Shown here: positions 37,593 through 46,507 of the stretch, in pieces
How positions within the stretch are numbered: position 1 is the first letter of the stretch
Layout of the letters: every line of letters begins with the position of its first letter
Origin: Dyadobacter sp. CY312
Lineage (GTDB): Bacteria > Bacteroidota > Bacteroidia > Cytophagales > Spirosomataceae
Direction: 5' to 3'
NCBI RefSeq assembly: GCF_021390535.1
Contig: NZ_JAJUXG010000014.1
Span: 124,001 to 188,000 of the forward strand
DNA: 64,000 bases
Position numbers and translations under genes: made by a program
Notes under the pieces: model-generated
Databases searched by the model: none
Told to the model about the DNA's origin: nothing
The model's input: only the letters and a program-made list of their open reading frames with translations

Positions 37593-38774
37593 TTAATCAA
37601 CAACCAGACGTATTCCAGTGAATTGCCAGCGCAGATGGGGATGAAAGAAATTTCGGTATGTGCTGCGGCTATGACCTTCCGGGGTTGCCACAGAAGCCCC
37701 TCTAAGAACCAATTGACTCACCATAAATTTGCCGTTGTATTCACCTATTGCGCCATCCGCTTTTTTGAAACCGGGATAAGGCAGATAGGCACTGTTGGTC
37801 CATTCCCAGCGTGTTCCCCAGCCCAATGCAGCAGATGAAACCTCCCACTCTGCCTCGGTAGGCAACCTCAGCCCTTTCCAGTTCGCAAATGCGGTTGCTT
37901 CGTAAAAGCTTATATGACAAACCGGATTTCCCGGAATTATTTCCGACAACCCACCCAAATCATAATTCATCCATTTTCCATCTATCAAATGCCAGTACAG
38001 TGGTGCCAACACATGCTCACGCATAACCCAATCCCACCCTTCGGCATGCCAGTAGTTAAAATTCTGATAACCGCCGCTAGTGATAAATTCCAGGAATTCA
38101 CGATTGGTAACCAGATGGGTCGCAATCTTAAAATCATTCAGCCATACCTGATGCCTACCATGTTCATTATCAAAAGAGAAGTCTTCGCCTTGAAATCCTA
38201 TCTGGTAATTGCCTGCAACAACCTGGTGAAATGGTTTTTCGACAGAATTCTGGCCCGGTGGAACGTAATCAGGCTGATAGGCAGGAAACAATGGGTTATG
38301 CCCAAGGATATACTTAATATCTGTGACCAGTAGCTCCTGATGCTGTTGTTCATGGTTCAGGCCTAGTTCCACGGTTTCTGCCAAAGCAGAATCTGGTTTG
38401 GCATTTTCCAGAAGTTTAGCCATTTGCTGATCGACGTATCTTCGGTAGACATAAACATCATCTACTGTCGGCCTGCTAAGATTTCCCCGGTCAGTGCGGA
38501 TCACCCTCGCCCCGACTGTCTCATAATAGCTATTGAATACAAAATCATACTGATTGTCATAAACCTGGTATCCCGGCAAAAATGGTTTCAACACAAAGGT
38601 TTCAAAAAACCATGTGGTATGTCCCAGATGCCATTTAGGAGGACTTACGTCCGCGCATGGTTGTACCACATAATCCTCTGTTTTTAACGGACGGCATATA
38701 AATTCGGTGTGCTGCCTGATCGCAGCAAACCGGGCTGATAATTCTTTGCCAGCCATTACAATGGTTTCTTCCAT
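37593..38774 (-). CDS. egtB: Ergothioneine biosynthesis sulfoxide synthase EgtB
   Basis: A 393-residue enzyme joining hercynine to a thiol donor to make the sulfoxide precursor of ergothioneine. The N-terminal DinB-like domain supplies the iron ligands in KWHLGHTTWFFE and NHEQQHQELL (HxxxHxE). The C-terminal formylglycine-generating-enzyme-like domain includes GLRLPTEAEWEV and ends in WQFTGIRLVVD. It lies 31 bp downstream of egtD, which provides hercynine. No egtA, egtC or egtE is visible, fitting versions that use cysteine directly plus a lyase elsewhere (inference). Confidence 0.93.
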   Translation of the reverse strand: MEETIVMAGKELSARFAAIRQHTEFICRPLKTEDYVVQPCADVSPPKWHLGHTTWFFETFVLKPFLPGYQVYDNQYDFVFNSYYETVGARVIRTDRGNLSRPTVDDVYVYRRYVDQQMAKLLENAKPDSALAETVELGLNHEQQHQELLVTDIKYILGHNPLFPAYQPDYVPPGQNSVEKPFHQVVAGNYQIGFQGEDFSFDNEHGRHQVWLNDFKIATHLVTNREFLEFITSGGYQNFNYWHAEGWDWVMREHVLAPLYWHLIDGKWMNYDLGGLSEIIPGNPVCHISFYEATAFANWKGLRLPTEAEWEVSSAALGWGTRWEWTNSAYLPYPGFKKADGAIGEYNGKFMVSQLVLRGASVATPEGHSRSTYRNFFHPHLRWQFTGIRLVVD

Positions 38775-38805
38775 TTTTTTGGGAATTTAATCGTTTAATT
38801 TGGCC

Positions 38806-39795
38806 TCAGACAGCCTTCCATACCACATCGGCAAACCATCCTTTGGAGTCTGTAAAAGTAGACACAGCTTCAAAACCGCTATCGACCGCCATCTGGTTGA
38901 TCTGGCTGAGCGAGTACTTTTGAGAAATTTCCATCCAAATACATTCTCCTTCGCTGAAATGAATATCCGCATCAGGAAATATCACGGTATGCTCACGCTG
39001 AGACACGAGGTAGCTTTTACAGGCACCAGTCCAGGGATCGTAACTGCAGTAATGATCAAACAAATCAAGATCAAAGTCAGCGCCCAATTCTGAATTGATC
39101 CGCTGTAACAGGTTTAGATTAAAGGCTTTGGTAATGCCCTGCTGATCTGAATACGCCGCCCGAATCAAATAAGGGTCTTTTACCAAATCGAAGCCTATCA
39201 AAGCCATATCGCCAGGCCTTATCGATTGCCGTATGAGGGTGCAAAACCGGAGTGCATCTGCCGGTGGCATGTTCCCAATGTTCGAACCCAGAAACATGAC
39301 TACCTTATGTAGACTTGATAATGAAACCGCCTGATCGAGCATCTGGAAATATTCCCCTTCCAATGGCTGGATATCCAGTTCAGGGTTTTCGGCAAGTAAG
39401 TTACCAGTCAACTCATCAAGGATATTTCCGGAAATATCAACCGGCATATAACGGAACGATTTACCTTGCCGGGCAAGACTATCCAGGAGATATACCGTTT
39501 TTGTTCCATCTCCCGCCCCTAATTCAATAATATCAAAGCTATCTTCACCATTTTGGATCGCGGCGCAAATCCGCTCACGTTGCTGTTTTATAATGGCAGC
39601 CTCACAGCGTGTTAGATAATAATCCTCACAGGCCATAATCTGTTGAAACAGTCGATCGCCCTGCTTATCATAAAAATATTTTGAGGGAAGCGTTTTAAAT
39701 TCCTTGGTAAGGCCCTCAATCACACCAAGATAAAATGCACCATTTTCTCCCATTACTTGGGTTGGGGAAAGGGCTTCCTGAACATTTTGTTCCAT
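38806..39795 (-). CDS. egtD: L-histidine N-alpha-methyltransferase EgtD
   Basis: A 329-residue SAM-dependent enzyme that trimethylates histidine to hercynine, the first step of ergothioneine synthesis. It shows LPSKYFYDKQGDRLFQQI, the SAM-binding loop DIIELGAGDGTKT, VVMFLGSNIGNMPP and ALIGFDLVKDPYLIRAAYSD, all typical EgtD segments. Length is usual for the family. It is followed by egtB and preceded, 14 bp away, by a quinone-reductase-type gene, so the transcript may begin further upstream. Confidence 0.95.
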   Translation of the reverse strand: MEQNVQEALSPTQVMGENGAFYLGVIEGLTKEFKTLPSKYFYDKQGDRLFQQIMACEDYYLTRCEAAIIKQQRERICAAIQNGEDSFDIIELGAGDGTKTVYLLDSLARQGKSFRYMPVDISGNILDELTGNLLAENPELDIQPLEGEYFQMLDQAVSLSSLHKVVMFLGSNIGNMPPADALRFCTLIRQSIRPGDMALIGFDLVKDPYLIRAAYSDQQGITKAFNLNLLQRINSELGADFDLDLFDHYCSYDPWTGACKSYLVSQREHTVIFPDADIHFSEGECIWMEISQKYSLSQINQMAVDSGFEAVSTFTDSKGWFADVVWKAV

Positions 39796-39809
39796 ATTAA
39801 CTTGTTATT

Positions 39810-40781
39810 TCAGTCGGTAGTTATTACAATTTTTCCGCTTGCCTTGTTGCTATCCATCAGCTTGTGGGCTTGGGCGATATCGTCAAGCTTGAACACGCCG
39901 CCGATGCTTAATTTTATTTCACCGCGCTCTACCATCGATATAAAAGACTGAAATGCCTTGTGATCGACACTCATCTGTCCGGTATCATATACAGTCAGAT
40001 TTACTGCGGCAGGAATGTAATCCATGGGTGCAAAATCCTGGATACTCCAGGTTTCAGAAAGCATTCCGGTCATACAAACGATACCTCCCGGTTTAGCGCA
40101 GGAAAGTGAATCTTTTAAAGTATTGGCTCCGACCAGCTCCAATATTTTGTCGATTCCCCCGGGATACAGCTTATCAACCTGTGCTTTCAGGTTACCATCG
40201 TCAATCAGCACTGCTTCGGCACCTTGTTCGATCAAGAACTGCTTTTTCTCTTCGCTGCGACTCGTTGCAATCACACTCAGTCCTGAGTGGCGGGCAAGCT
40301 GTATGGCCAGAAGCCCGATTGACGATGTACCACCGCGAATCAGTATACTTTCGCCTTTTTGTATGCGCAGCGCAAGATGCAGGGAACCGTAAACGGTCTG
40401 GAACATTTCAGGAATTGCGCCGAGTACGTCCCAGGAAAGCGTACTGTTAAACGGATAGATGATCGAGCTGGGTAAGACAGCATATTCTGCGTAGCTCCCA
40501 TCATAATCCCTTCCTATTCCACCCATGCAGGCAGCCACTTGTTGTCCAGGCTGCCATTTACCACTGGGGTCAGCAACTATTTCGCCCACACATTCAATGC
40601 CCAATATCCTAGGAAAAAGTACTCCGGGTGAGTATCCTTTGCGGGTCATCAGCTCGGAACGGTTTAACCCGAAAGCCTTTACTTTTACCAGCACTTGTCC
40701 CGGATTCGGTTCTGGCACCGACTTGTCTTCAATGATCAGCCGCTCTGGCCCTCCCGCTTGATAAATAACCGCTGCTTTCAT
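39810..40781 (-). CDS. Zinc-independent alcohol dehydrogenase/NADPH:quinone reductase family protein
   Basis: A 323-residue medium-chain dehydrogenase/reductase. KAAVIYQAGGPERLIIED starts the GroES-like domain, and the Rossmann fold has ILIRGGTSSIGLLAIQLA. The zinc-binding cysteine cluster of classical alcohol dehydrogenases is absent, placing it with the quinone oxidoreductase-like group. It probably reduces a quinone or enal with NADPH. It lies between a SnoaL-like gene and egtD, all on the minus strand with tiny gaps, so the four genes may be an oxidative-stress operon (inference). Confidence 0.9.
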   Translation of the reverse strand: MKAAVIYQAGGPERLIIEDKSVPEPNPGQVLVKVKAFGLNRSELMTRKGYSPGVLFPRILGIECVGEIVADPSGKWQPGQQVAACMGGIGRDYDGSYAEYAVLPSSIIYPFNSTLSWDVLGAIPEMFQTVYGSLHLALRIQKGESILIRGGTSSIGLLAIQLARHSGLSVIATSRSEEKKQFLIEQGAEAVLIDDGNLKAQVDKLYPGGIDKILELVGANTLKDSLSCAKPGGIVCMTGMLSETWSIQDFAPMDYIPAAVNLTVYDTGQMSVDHKAFQSFISMVERGEIKLSIGGVFKLDDIAQAHKLMDSNKASGKIVITTD

Positions 40782-40787
40782 AAATCC

Positions 40788-41183
40788 CTATTTTTTATTA
40801 AAGGTATTAAAAATGTACCTCGCTATTTTCCAGGATCCTGCCTGCCGTTTTAGCACAAACAAATCACGTGTTTTCATAGACGTAGCATGACCGGCAAAGT
40901 TCTTGATTGCAACCGTTGCTACGCTTTCAACGATGCCAAAATTCTGATCAACAACTACATTTAAAATTGAATAGCCGGCTTGTACAGTCCGGCGCTCAAA
41001 GAATTTTTCGGCACTGGCCAAAATCTTGTGAGGTCCTTTGATTGTAGGAAGGCCATCCGGCATAAAACATCCGTCCCGCACATACAGGGCTGCAATTGCA
41101 GCAGCATCGCTATTGTTGAGCGCAGTAGAATATGCATTCAACAATTCTTCAATCATTTGCTCGTCTTGCTTCATTGTCATCAA
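40788..41183 (-). CDS. SnoaL/SgcJ-like NTF2-fold protein
   Basis: A 131-residue NTF2-fold protein paralogous to the gene at 36936. Shared features are ELLNAYSTALNNSDAAAIAA, LYVRDGCFMPDGLPTIKGP and DLFVLKRQAGSWKIARYIFN. No signal peptide. It is the first gene of the set 41183 to 37593 (SnoaL-like, quinone reductase, egtD, egtB), with 6- to 31-bp gaps. The 45-bp element at 41291-41336 lies about 110 bp upstream. Confidence 0.85.
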   Translation of the reverse strand: MMTMKQDEQMIEELLNAYSTALNNSDAAAIAALYVRDGCFMPDGLPTIKGPHKILASAEKFFERRTVQAGYSILNVVVDQNFGIVESVATVAIKNFAGHATSMKTRDLFVLKRQAGSWKIARYIFNTFNKK

Positions 41184-41290
41184 TTGTTACTTTGTTTATA
41201 AATAGCCCTGACTCGATCTTACTCCCACAAATTATTTGTTGGATTTCAGATCGGGAGTTATAAGACAAAGTTCTGACAAGCAGTCAAAAC

Positions 41291-41336
41291 GCACCCATAA
41301 ACAACTATAAGAAAAACTCTTAAACTATATTAAGAT
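41291..41336 (-). promoter_or_regulatory. 45-bp upstream element, copy B
   Basis: On the + strand it begins GCACCCATAAACAACTATAA and continues GAAAAACTCTTAAAC to a distal AAG. It matches copy A over its first 15 bases without a mismatch. It reaches 7 bases into the Crp/Fnr gene's 3' end and faces the SnoaL-like gene. Confidence 0.65.
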
Positions 41337-41935
41337 TTGTCCCTGGAAACGATTGACTTTCGGATTTTACTTAGGAATTCAGGAGTGATCCCCAGGTAAG
41401 ATGCAATCTGTGCATTTGGTAGTCGGTTAGCCAAATGAGGATATTGGGCCAGAAATGACTGGTAGCGCTGCTCACCGGTAGAGCTGATGTTTTCCAGTAC
41501 CCTGTTTTGAAGCTCCATATATTTTTGCTCCGTAATGATACGGAAATTCCGGTCAAACTTGTGATGATTGATAAACAGGTAAAGAAGATCTGCTTTTTTA
41601 ATTTGCAGGATCGTAGATGGCTCCATAGCCTCAATGTACATCAGGCTGGGTTTTTCGGAATAAAAGCTGCTTAAATCTGCTATCCACCGATCCGCCGGCC
41701 GACCATTCTCAGCAACAAATTGCAAATTATGCTCCACGCCCTTCTGGTCTACGTGGTACATCTTAAAACATCCTGAAACCACGAAGGAATAGTATTGGCA
41801 CACATCTCCCTGTTGCAGTATGAAATGACGACGTTTCACCTGCTTTTCAACAAATAACCGGGTTATTTCAGCCCGCTCTTTTTCGGCAAGCGGAAAATAC
41901 TGTTTGAAATATTCTATAAGTTGAGATGTTGCCAA
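41330..41935 (-). CDS. Crp/Fnr family regulator
   Basis: A 201-residue protein with a cNMP-binding-type fold (KRRHFILQQGDVCQYYSFVV, GCFKMYHVDQKGVEHNLQFV) and a degenerate C-terminal winged helix (IASYLGITPEFLSKIRKSI). This Cytophagales subgroup usually responds to unknown signals near stress genes. It is unlike the Crp/Fnr at 3305 in sequence. It sits between two of the three copies of the 45-bp element and could be their binding protein (inference). Confidence 0.9.
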   Translation of the reverse strand: MATSQLIEYFKQYFPLAEKERAEITRLFVEKQVKRRHFILQQGDVCQYYSFVVSGCFKMYHVDQKGVEHNLQFVAENGRPADRWIADLSSFYSEKPSLMYIEAMEPSTILQIKKADLLYLFINHHKFDRNFRIITEQKYMELQNRVLENISSTGEQRYQSFLAQYPHLANRLPNAQIASYLGITPEFLSKIRKSIVSRDKS

Positions 41936-42065
41936 AATTTGAGCTTTAGAGTCAAGATGTGATTTAAGATTATTGAAATAACACCTTTTTATGATTTTAG
42001 TTACATTACTGTTTCAAGATTGCATTCAAATCACTGCCAACAATTTGATCGGGCACCCTCTCCAA

Positions 42066-42110
42066 CCTTGAAGTAGTTTAAGAGTATTTCTTAAAATAAG
42101 TTATGGGTAC
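42066..42110 (+). promoter_or_regulatory. 45-bp upstream element, copy C
   Basis: In inverted orientation it carries TTTAAGA-N-TATTTCTTAAA then TTATGGGTAC, matching copies A and B read from their minus strand. The gene at 42197 starts 86 bp further on, so the element has the same orientation to its gene as the other two. Confidence 0.65.
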
Positions 42111-42196
42111 ATCTGCTAGCAAACTGGGATCTTTGTGGCACGTTAAAGCCCAAGGCAATGAACTTTCAATGTGAACAAGTCTAATCAACCATAGCT

Positions 42197-42871
42197 ATGA
42201 AATCCACCATCCCAGTATTAATGAGTTTCCTGATGCTGATCAGCTATGCGAATGCCCAAAACATTAAACTTAACCTTACAAAGCTAGAACCGGTTCAGGC
42301 ATCCATGTCCGTTCAGACGATCGTTGGCAAGCAAGCGCTCCGGGTATTGAAAGATACTTCGGTGAAGGAAGTGGATGAACCTACGTTTGTCAAAGTGAAA
42401 GAAGTAGACTTTCGTGATGGTATCATTGAAGTAAAAGTGCTAAGCAGGTTACTAAAAGACGCACCCGAATATGCTCGCGGATTTATTGGTATCGCTTTTC
42501 GTATCGATGAGCAAAACTCAAAATATGAGAGCATTTACATTCGTCCAACCAATGGCCGGGCCCAGAATCAGGTCCGCAGAAACCATTCCATCCAATACTA
42601 TGCATATCCGGATTACAAGTTTGACCTGCTCCGCAAACAATCTCCGGAAAAATATGAGTCGTACGCGGATATGGAGCTGAATAAATGGATCACCCTGCGG
42701 ATTGAAGTGAAAGGCGCTTCTGCCAAATTATTCATAGATAAAAATCCGCAGCCATCACTGGTTGTCAATGACCTCAAACTAGGACCCGACGCATCAGGCG
42801 GTGTAGCACTCTGGGTGGAAGTGGGCACGGAAGGATTTTTTACCGATCTAAAAATTTCAAAGCCAGATTAA
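42197..42871 (+). CDS. Secreted concanavalin-like (LamG/DUF1080-type) protein of unknown function
   Basis: A 224-residue protein with a clear signal peptide (VLMSFLMLISYANAQ). The mature part reads as a jelly-roll, with DFRDGIIEVKVLSR, RGFIGIAFRIDEQNSKYESI, ELNKWITLRIEVKGASAKLF and GGVALWVEVGTEGFFTDLKI. This resembles concanavalin A-like lectin/glucanase folds, including DUF1080. No catalytic residues can be assigned. It is transcribed with the broken hydrolase gene 12 bp downstream. Confidence 0.75.
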   Translation: MKSTIPVLMSFLMLISYANAQNIKLNLTKLEPVQASMSVQTIVGKQALRVLKDTSVKEVDEPTFVKVKEVDFRDGIIEVKVLSRLLKDAPEYARGFIGIAFRIDEQNSKYESIYIRPTNGRAQNQVRRNHSIQYYAYPDYKFDLLRKQSPEKYESYADMELNKWITLRIEVKGASAKLFIDKNPQPSLVVNDLKLGPDASGGVALWVEVGTEGFFTDLKISKPD

Positions 42872-42883
42872 CACAAACTGAAA

Positions 42884-43757
42884 ATGAACCAGTTACAATT
42901 TAAACTTTTATGTTGTCTGCTATTACTGACAGGTATAAACGCGATTGGGCAGGACCTGAAACACCTCAGGCATTTCATGCAGCAAAACCCATCGCCCGAA
43001 ACTGCCATACCTTATGGCAACAATCCAAAAGCTGGCCAGTATCTAAAAAGTGGTAATGCCAGGATTTATTATGAAGTATATGGCAAAGGAAAACCAATTG
43101 TCATTTTACATGGCGGCATATTCGGGTCAACGCTTGAAATGGGGCGGTTCATCGACAGCCTTTCCAAAAACTACAAAGTCATAGCTGTATCGACCAGAGG
43201 GCATGGAAAATCAGAAATAGGAAAGGCAGATCCCAGCTACGAGCAAAAGGCAAAAGATATTCATGCAATCATTCAGGCAGAAAAAAGTGACAGTGCAACC
43301 GTGCTTGGGTTTAGTGATGGGCTTACACAGGCTATTATCTTGCTGCCGCATTTCCTGCAAAAATAAAAAAGCTGATTGCGATTGGAGCAGGCTCCTGGAA
43401 AAAGGGATGGAGAAACTTTACTGTTAATAAAGAAATGGCTCTGAGTTGGACAGTCTTTATTGGAAACAGCAAATGGCATTAGTACCTGAGCCAGAAAGGG
43501 TCGATGAGTGGTTTACCTCCATTAGCAAAATGTATAATTCTACCGAGGTCAAAGATGAAGTTTTTAAACAAATTCAATGCCCTGTACTGGTGCTGTCTGG
43601 CGAACTGGACCAAAACGCCCCACTTCAAACTGTCATCGATGCTTATCGCCTGATACCTCATGCCCAGCTGGGAATTATCCTTAATGCGCCACATCCGGTT
43701 TTTCTGGTGAATTTCGACGCAGTTTGGGCTAGTATGACACTCTTTTTACAACTTTGA
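42884..43757 (+). pseudogene. Alpha/beta hydrolase gene with two frameshifts
   Basis: A secreted alpha/beta hydrolase is spread over three frames. The first covers the signal peptide to VLGFSDG (nucleophile Ser in GFSDG); the second covers AYTGYYLAAAFPAKIKKLIA onward to NKEMA; the third from ELDSLYWKQQMALVPEPERV to the end, with catalytic Asp in VLSGELDQNAP and His in NAPHPVFL. Breaks fall near 43318 (one G lost from a G-run) and near 43440. All catalytic residues survive, so the damage is recent or reflects sequencing error. Confidence 0.85.
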
Positions 43758-43822
43758 CTTTGATTAATAATCTTATGTCCCAAGTGTACATTTTAAGGTA
43801 TCCTTGACCAAGCTTACTGAAC

Positions 43823-43861
43823 AAAAAAGGCACCTGCGAATCGATAGCAGGCACCTTTTTT
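43823..43861 (+). terminator. Terminator-like hairpin after the hydrolase pseudogene
   Basis: A-run, GG and CCTGC pair with GCAGG, CC and a T-run, with a two-base internal mismatch. The A6/T6 ends make it usable in both directions, serving the + strand gene and the convergent HxlR gene. Confidence 0.6.
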
Positions 43862-43989
43862 GTCAGGTCGGCCAATCGACAATAGACTATTCTATCCACC
43901 GTTTTCAGACACACATTTGATGTAGCGGCGATGTTTCAACTGGCTTCATTTCACCCTCCTATCGTTCACATGGGAAACAACCCACACTA

Positions 43990-44376
43990 CTAGGCATGCA
44001 TCGTTTCAGCCTCTTGCATATTGGCAGCTACTGGCTCCCGGTGCATATTCCCCCAGTCAGACATAGAGGCAAGAACCGGCCTGAGCGTTTCGCCAAGTGA
44101 GGTAAGCCTGTACTCCACGCGTGGTGGCACTTCCGGGTATACCTGACGCTCCACGATTCCGTCATTTTCCAGTTCGCGTAATTGCGCCACCAGCATCCGC
44201 TCGGAGATTCCTTCAATGTCTCGGTTAAGTTCACTATAACGCATGGTCTTGTTGGATAGTCTGCATAGAATCGCAGGTTTCCACCTGCCCCCAATTAGAC
44301 CTACGGTATAGGCCATACCACAGCTATCGATAATGTGCTTTTCATTAAAAGCATTGGTGGAGCTCTCTTTTCTCAT
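43990..44376 (-). CDS. HxlR family transcriptional regulator
   Basis: A 128-residue winged-helix regulator. The family marks are CGMAYTVGLIGGRWKPAILC, MRYSELNRDIEGISERML and RVEYRLTSLGETLRPVL. The conserved N-terminal Cys (DSCGMAY) is the thiol used by several HxlR members to sense electrophiles or disulfide stress. It is divergent from an SDR gene 96 bp away. A CTTAC-N6-GTAAG palindrome abuts its start codon and may be its operator. Confidence 0.92.
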   Translation of the reverse strand: MRKESSTNAFNEKHIIDSCGMAYTVGLIGGRWKPAILCRLSNKTMRYSELNRDIEGISERMLVAQLRELENDGIVERQVYPEVPPRVEYRLTSLGETLRPVLASMSDWGNMHREPVAANMQEAETMHA

Positions 44377-44378
44377 TT

Positions 44379-44394
44379 CTTACTTTTTTGTAAG
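44379..44394. promoter_or_regulatory. Candidate HxlR operator
   Basis: CTTACTTTTTTGTAAG is a palindrome two bases upstream of the hxlR ATG, in the intergenic region shared with the SDR gene. HxlR-type sites often show TACT/AGTA half-sites, which are present here as TACT and AGTA. Confidence 0.45.
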
Positions 44395-44472
44395 TACCTA
44401 ACAATTATAGCAGTACAGTGCGAATATAACCTATTTTACGGAAATTCGATTCATAATTAATTATCGAATCAA

Positions 44473-45213
44473 ATGAAAAAGTTAGAAAACAAAGTAGCGC
44501 TGGTAACGGGTGGTAGCCGTGGTATTGGAGCAGCAATCAGCAAAAAATTAGCACGGGAAGGTGCAACAGTGGTGTTCACCTATTCGCACGCAACCGAGAA
44601 GGCCGACGCAGTGGTTACCCAGATCCAGGAAGCGGGGGGAAATGCATTAGCGATCCAGGCCGATAGTTCCGATAGCCAACAAATTACGGATGCAGTAAAT
44701 ACCACCATCGCACAGTTTGGCCATATCGATATACTCGTGAGCAATGCGGGTATCTATATAGGAAAGGCATTCGAAGACCACACGCTTGAAGATTACGAGC
44801 GCATTATGTCCATCAATGTGCGTGCCGTTTACCTGGCGGCCCATGCGGTAGCAAAACAAATGTCGGCCGGTGGCCGGATTATCACCATTGGTAGCAATAT
44901 GGCCGATAATTCATTTGGTCCACAGACAACTTTGTATACCATGAGCAAATCAGCCTTAAAGGGCTTCACGCGTGGTTTGGCCCGTGACCTGGGTCCAAAA
45001 GGCGTTACAGTAAACCTGGTACAACCAGGGCCAATCGATACCGATATGAACCCTTCCAATACGGAACATGCCGAGCTTTTAAGAGAAAGGATGGCTATTC
45101 CAAAATACGGGACCGGCGATGACATTGCCGGCCTGGTGTCTTTTTTGGCGAGTGAAGAAGGGAAGTTTATTACAGGTTCCGCGCTGACCATTGACGGAGG
45201 TTTTAATGCCTGA
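44473..45213 (+). CDS. SDR family oxidoreductase (3-oxoacyl-ACP reductase-like)
   Basis: A 246-residue short-chain dehydrogenase. The cofactor loop is TGGSRGIGAAIS, then NAG in VSNAGIYIG. The catalytic Ser/Tyr/Lys are in IGSNMADNSFGPQTTLYTMS, with YTMSKSALKG completing the YxxxK motif. It ends in the usual FITGSALTIDGGFNA. NADP(H) is likely cofactor. It is probably under control of the divergent HxlR regulator. Substrate unknown. Confidence 0.93.
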   Translation: MKKLENKVALVTGGSRGIGAAISKKLAREGATVVFTYSHATEKADAVVTQIQEAGGNALAIQADSSDSQQITDAVNTTIAQFGHIDILVSNAGIYIGKAFEDHTLEDYERIMSINVRAVYLAAHAVAKQMSAGGRIITIGSNMADNSFGPQTTLYTMSKSALKGFTRGLARDLGPKGVTVNLVQPGPIDTDMNPSNTEHAELLRERMAIPKYGTGDDIAGLVSFLASEEGKFITGSALTIDGGFNA

Positions 45214-45240
45214 TCGGTTTTTTGATACAGTTTGTCATTT

Positions 45241-45271
45241 AGCGAGGCTGCTTTTTTGAAGCAGCCTCGCT
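45241..45271 (+). terminator. Rho-independent terminator after the SDR gene
   Basis: A perfect 13-bp stem (AGCGAGGCTGCTT paired with AAGCAGCCTCGCT) with a TTTTG loop, followed by TTGTTTTA, 28 bp after the stop codon. Confidence 0.85.
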
Positions 45272-45508
45272 TTGTTTTAGGTCTGGTCAAGCTTTGAATT
45301 GAATATCTATAAAAAAAGGTAAAAACGCACGTTTTGCAAGGTTTAGAAAGCTTAACCTGAGCTATCATACTTTAATATACTGTCAAAGTAATTCATTCTA
45401 CAGTCGGGAGTGGGAAAAGTAAACTGTTATTTCTTAGCAAGAAACCAGGCAGTTTTGCCTGCAAATTGCCCATCTCGCCTACTGACTGAGCTTATCTCAA
45501 AACACTAA

Positions 45509-45889
45509 TTATTCGAGGCAAATATTGATGGGCAAATTATAGAGAGATGAAGTAGATTTCCCAGAAATTCTCGCTGGCTGCCATGCAGGCATAAGCCTAA
45601 CTACTCGAATACATTCTTTTTCAACACCAGAACCGAAGCCTTTTAATGCTTTAATGTTTACTATACTTCCAACCGAATCGATTTTCAGTTGCAAAAACAC
45701 CTTCCCTGAGACGTTTGCTTTCAAAGCCTTCTCTGGAAATCTAAGATTTTTCAACAAAAACTTATACATCTCAGCCTTCCCTCCTGGAAATTCAGCTTCC
45801 ACATCAGGACGCCGAAATTCGGTCTGGGCAAAGCATCCAAATGATTGTAAAAAGAATAGAAGTACGGACAATCTGAGGCATATAATCAT
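45509..45889 (-). CDS. TonB C-terminal-domain protein
   Basis: A 126-residue secreted or periplasmic protein with a signal peptide (LRLSVLLFFLQSFGCFAQ) and a TonB-type C-terminal domain (FPGGKAEMYKFLLKNLRFPE, then SGKVFLQLKIDSVGSIVNI). It lacks the long proline-rich linker of true TonB, so a free TonB-C domain is likely. I use ATG 45889; the frame stays open to 46060 but that extension has no matching features. Confidence 0.75.
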   Translation of the reverse strand: MIICLRLSVLLFFLQSFGCFAQTEFRRPDVEAEFPGGKAEMYKFLLKNLRFPEKALKANVSGKVFLQLKIDSVGSIVNIKALKGFGSGVEKECIRVVRLMPAWQPARISGKSTSSLYNLPINICLE

Positions 45890-46261
45890 AGGATTCAACT
45901 TAGGAAATTGGTAGCTTAAAAGCTCAAGTAAAAGAACATCTTCACCTGATGCAGCTGCGAATCCAGAACAAATTGGGAGAAGTGAGCTGATCATGTACAA
46001 AACCAAGAATTTTACTAAAAAGCCAAAGCCCTTCTTGTTCTGTGTACCGTCATTTAACATAAAATGCAGTTATGAGAACAACTTGGTTATTCATGCAAAA
46101 TTCAGCCACGTGGACTTGGAAGCTTTGGTGCAGGCGCGTACCCAAACGGACGAATTAAAGGAAGTACTGGTCCGTGTTCATCCGTGGTCCTCTTTACGTT
46201 ATGGATATGCTGCTGTAGATATGGTTGAAAAACTGTATCAGGGTATTATTCCCAAATACTG
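45890..46261. other. Intergenic stretch, possibly decayed coding DNA
   Basis: About 370 bases before the recD2 remnant. One frame is open (DLEALVQARTQTDELKEVLV) but I recognise no family. It may be an unrecognised relic or chance. Confidence 0.4.
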
Positions 46262-46507
46262 GATCTGGCCTATGCCATTACCATCCATAAATCCCAAGGC
46301 AGTGAGTTTGAAACCGTCATCATTCCATTGGTCACCCAGCATTTTGGCATGCTGTTCCGAAACCTTGTGTACACCGGAATTACCAGAACGAAAAAACTGG
46401 TCGTTTTTGTTGGTACCAGAAAAGCGCTGGCTATGGCGGTCAATAAACAGAACACTGCCGCCAGGCAAACTGCGCTTGCATATCTGTTACGCCAAACCGG
46501 CATGTAA
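46262..46507 (+). pseudogene. C-terminal remnant of a RecD2-like helicase
   Basis: Reading DLAYAITIHKSQGSEFETVI, then PLVTQHFGMLFRNLVYTGIT and RTKKLVVFVGTRKALAMAV to a natural stop. This is motif V/VI and the end of the SF1B helicase RecD2 (HKSQGSEF and YTGITR). The upstream helicase motifs I to IV are absent, so only the last 80 or so residues survive. A 173-bp repeat element begins 63 bp later. Confidence 0.75.

Noticed and set aside
44829..45368. 179-codon minus-strand frame
   Set aside because: Antisense to the SDR gene and running through its terminator hairpin; no family features.
45890..46060. Extended start of the TonB-domain protein
   Set aside because: The extra 57 residues have no similarity to the family and the ATG at 45889 directly precedes a good signal peptide.
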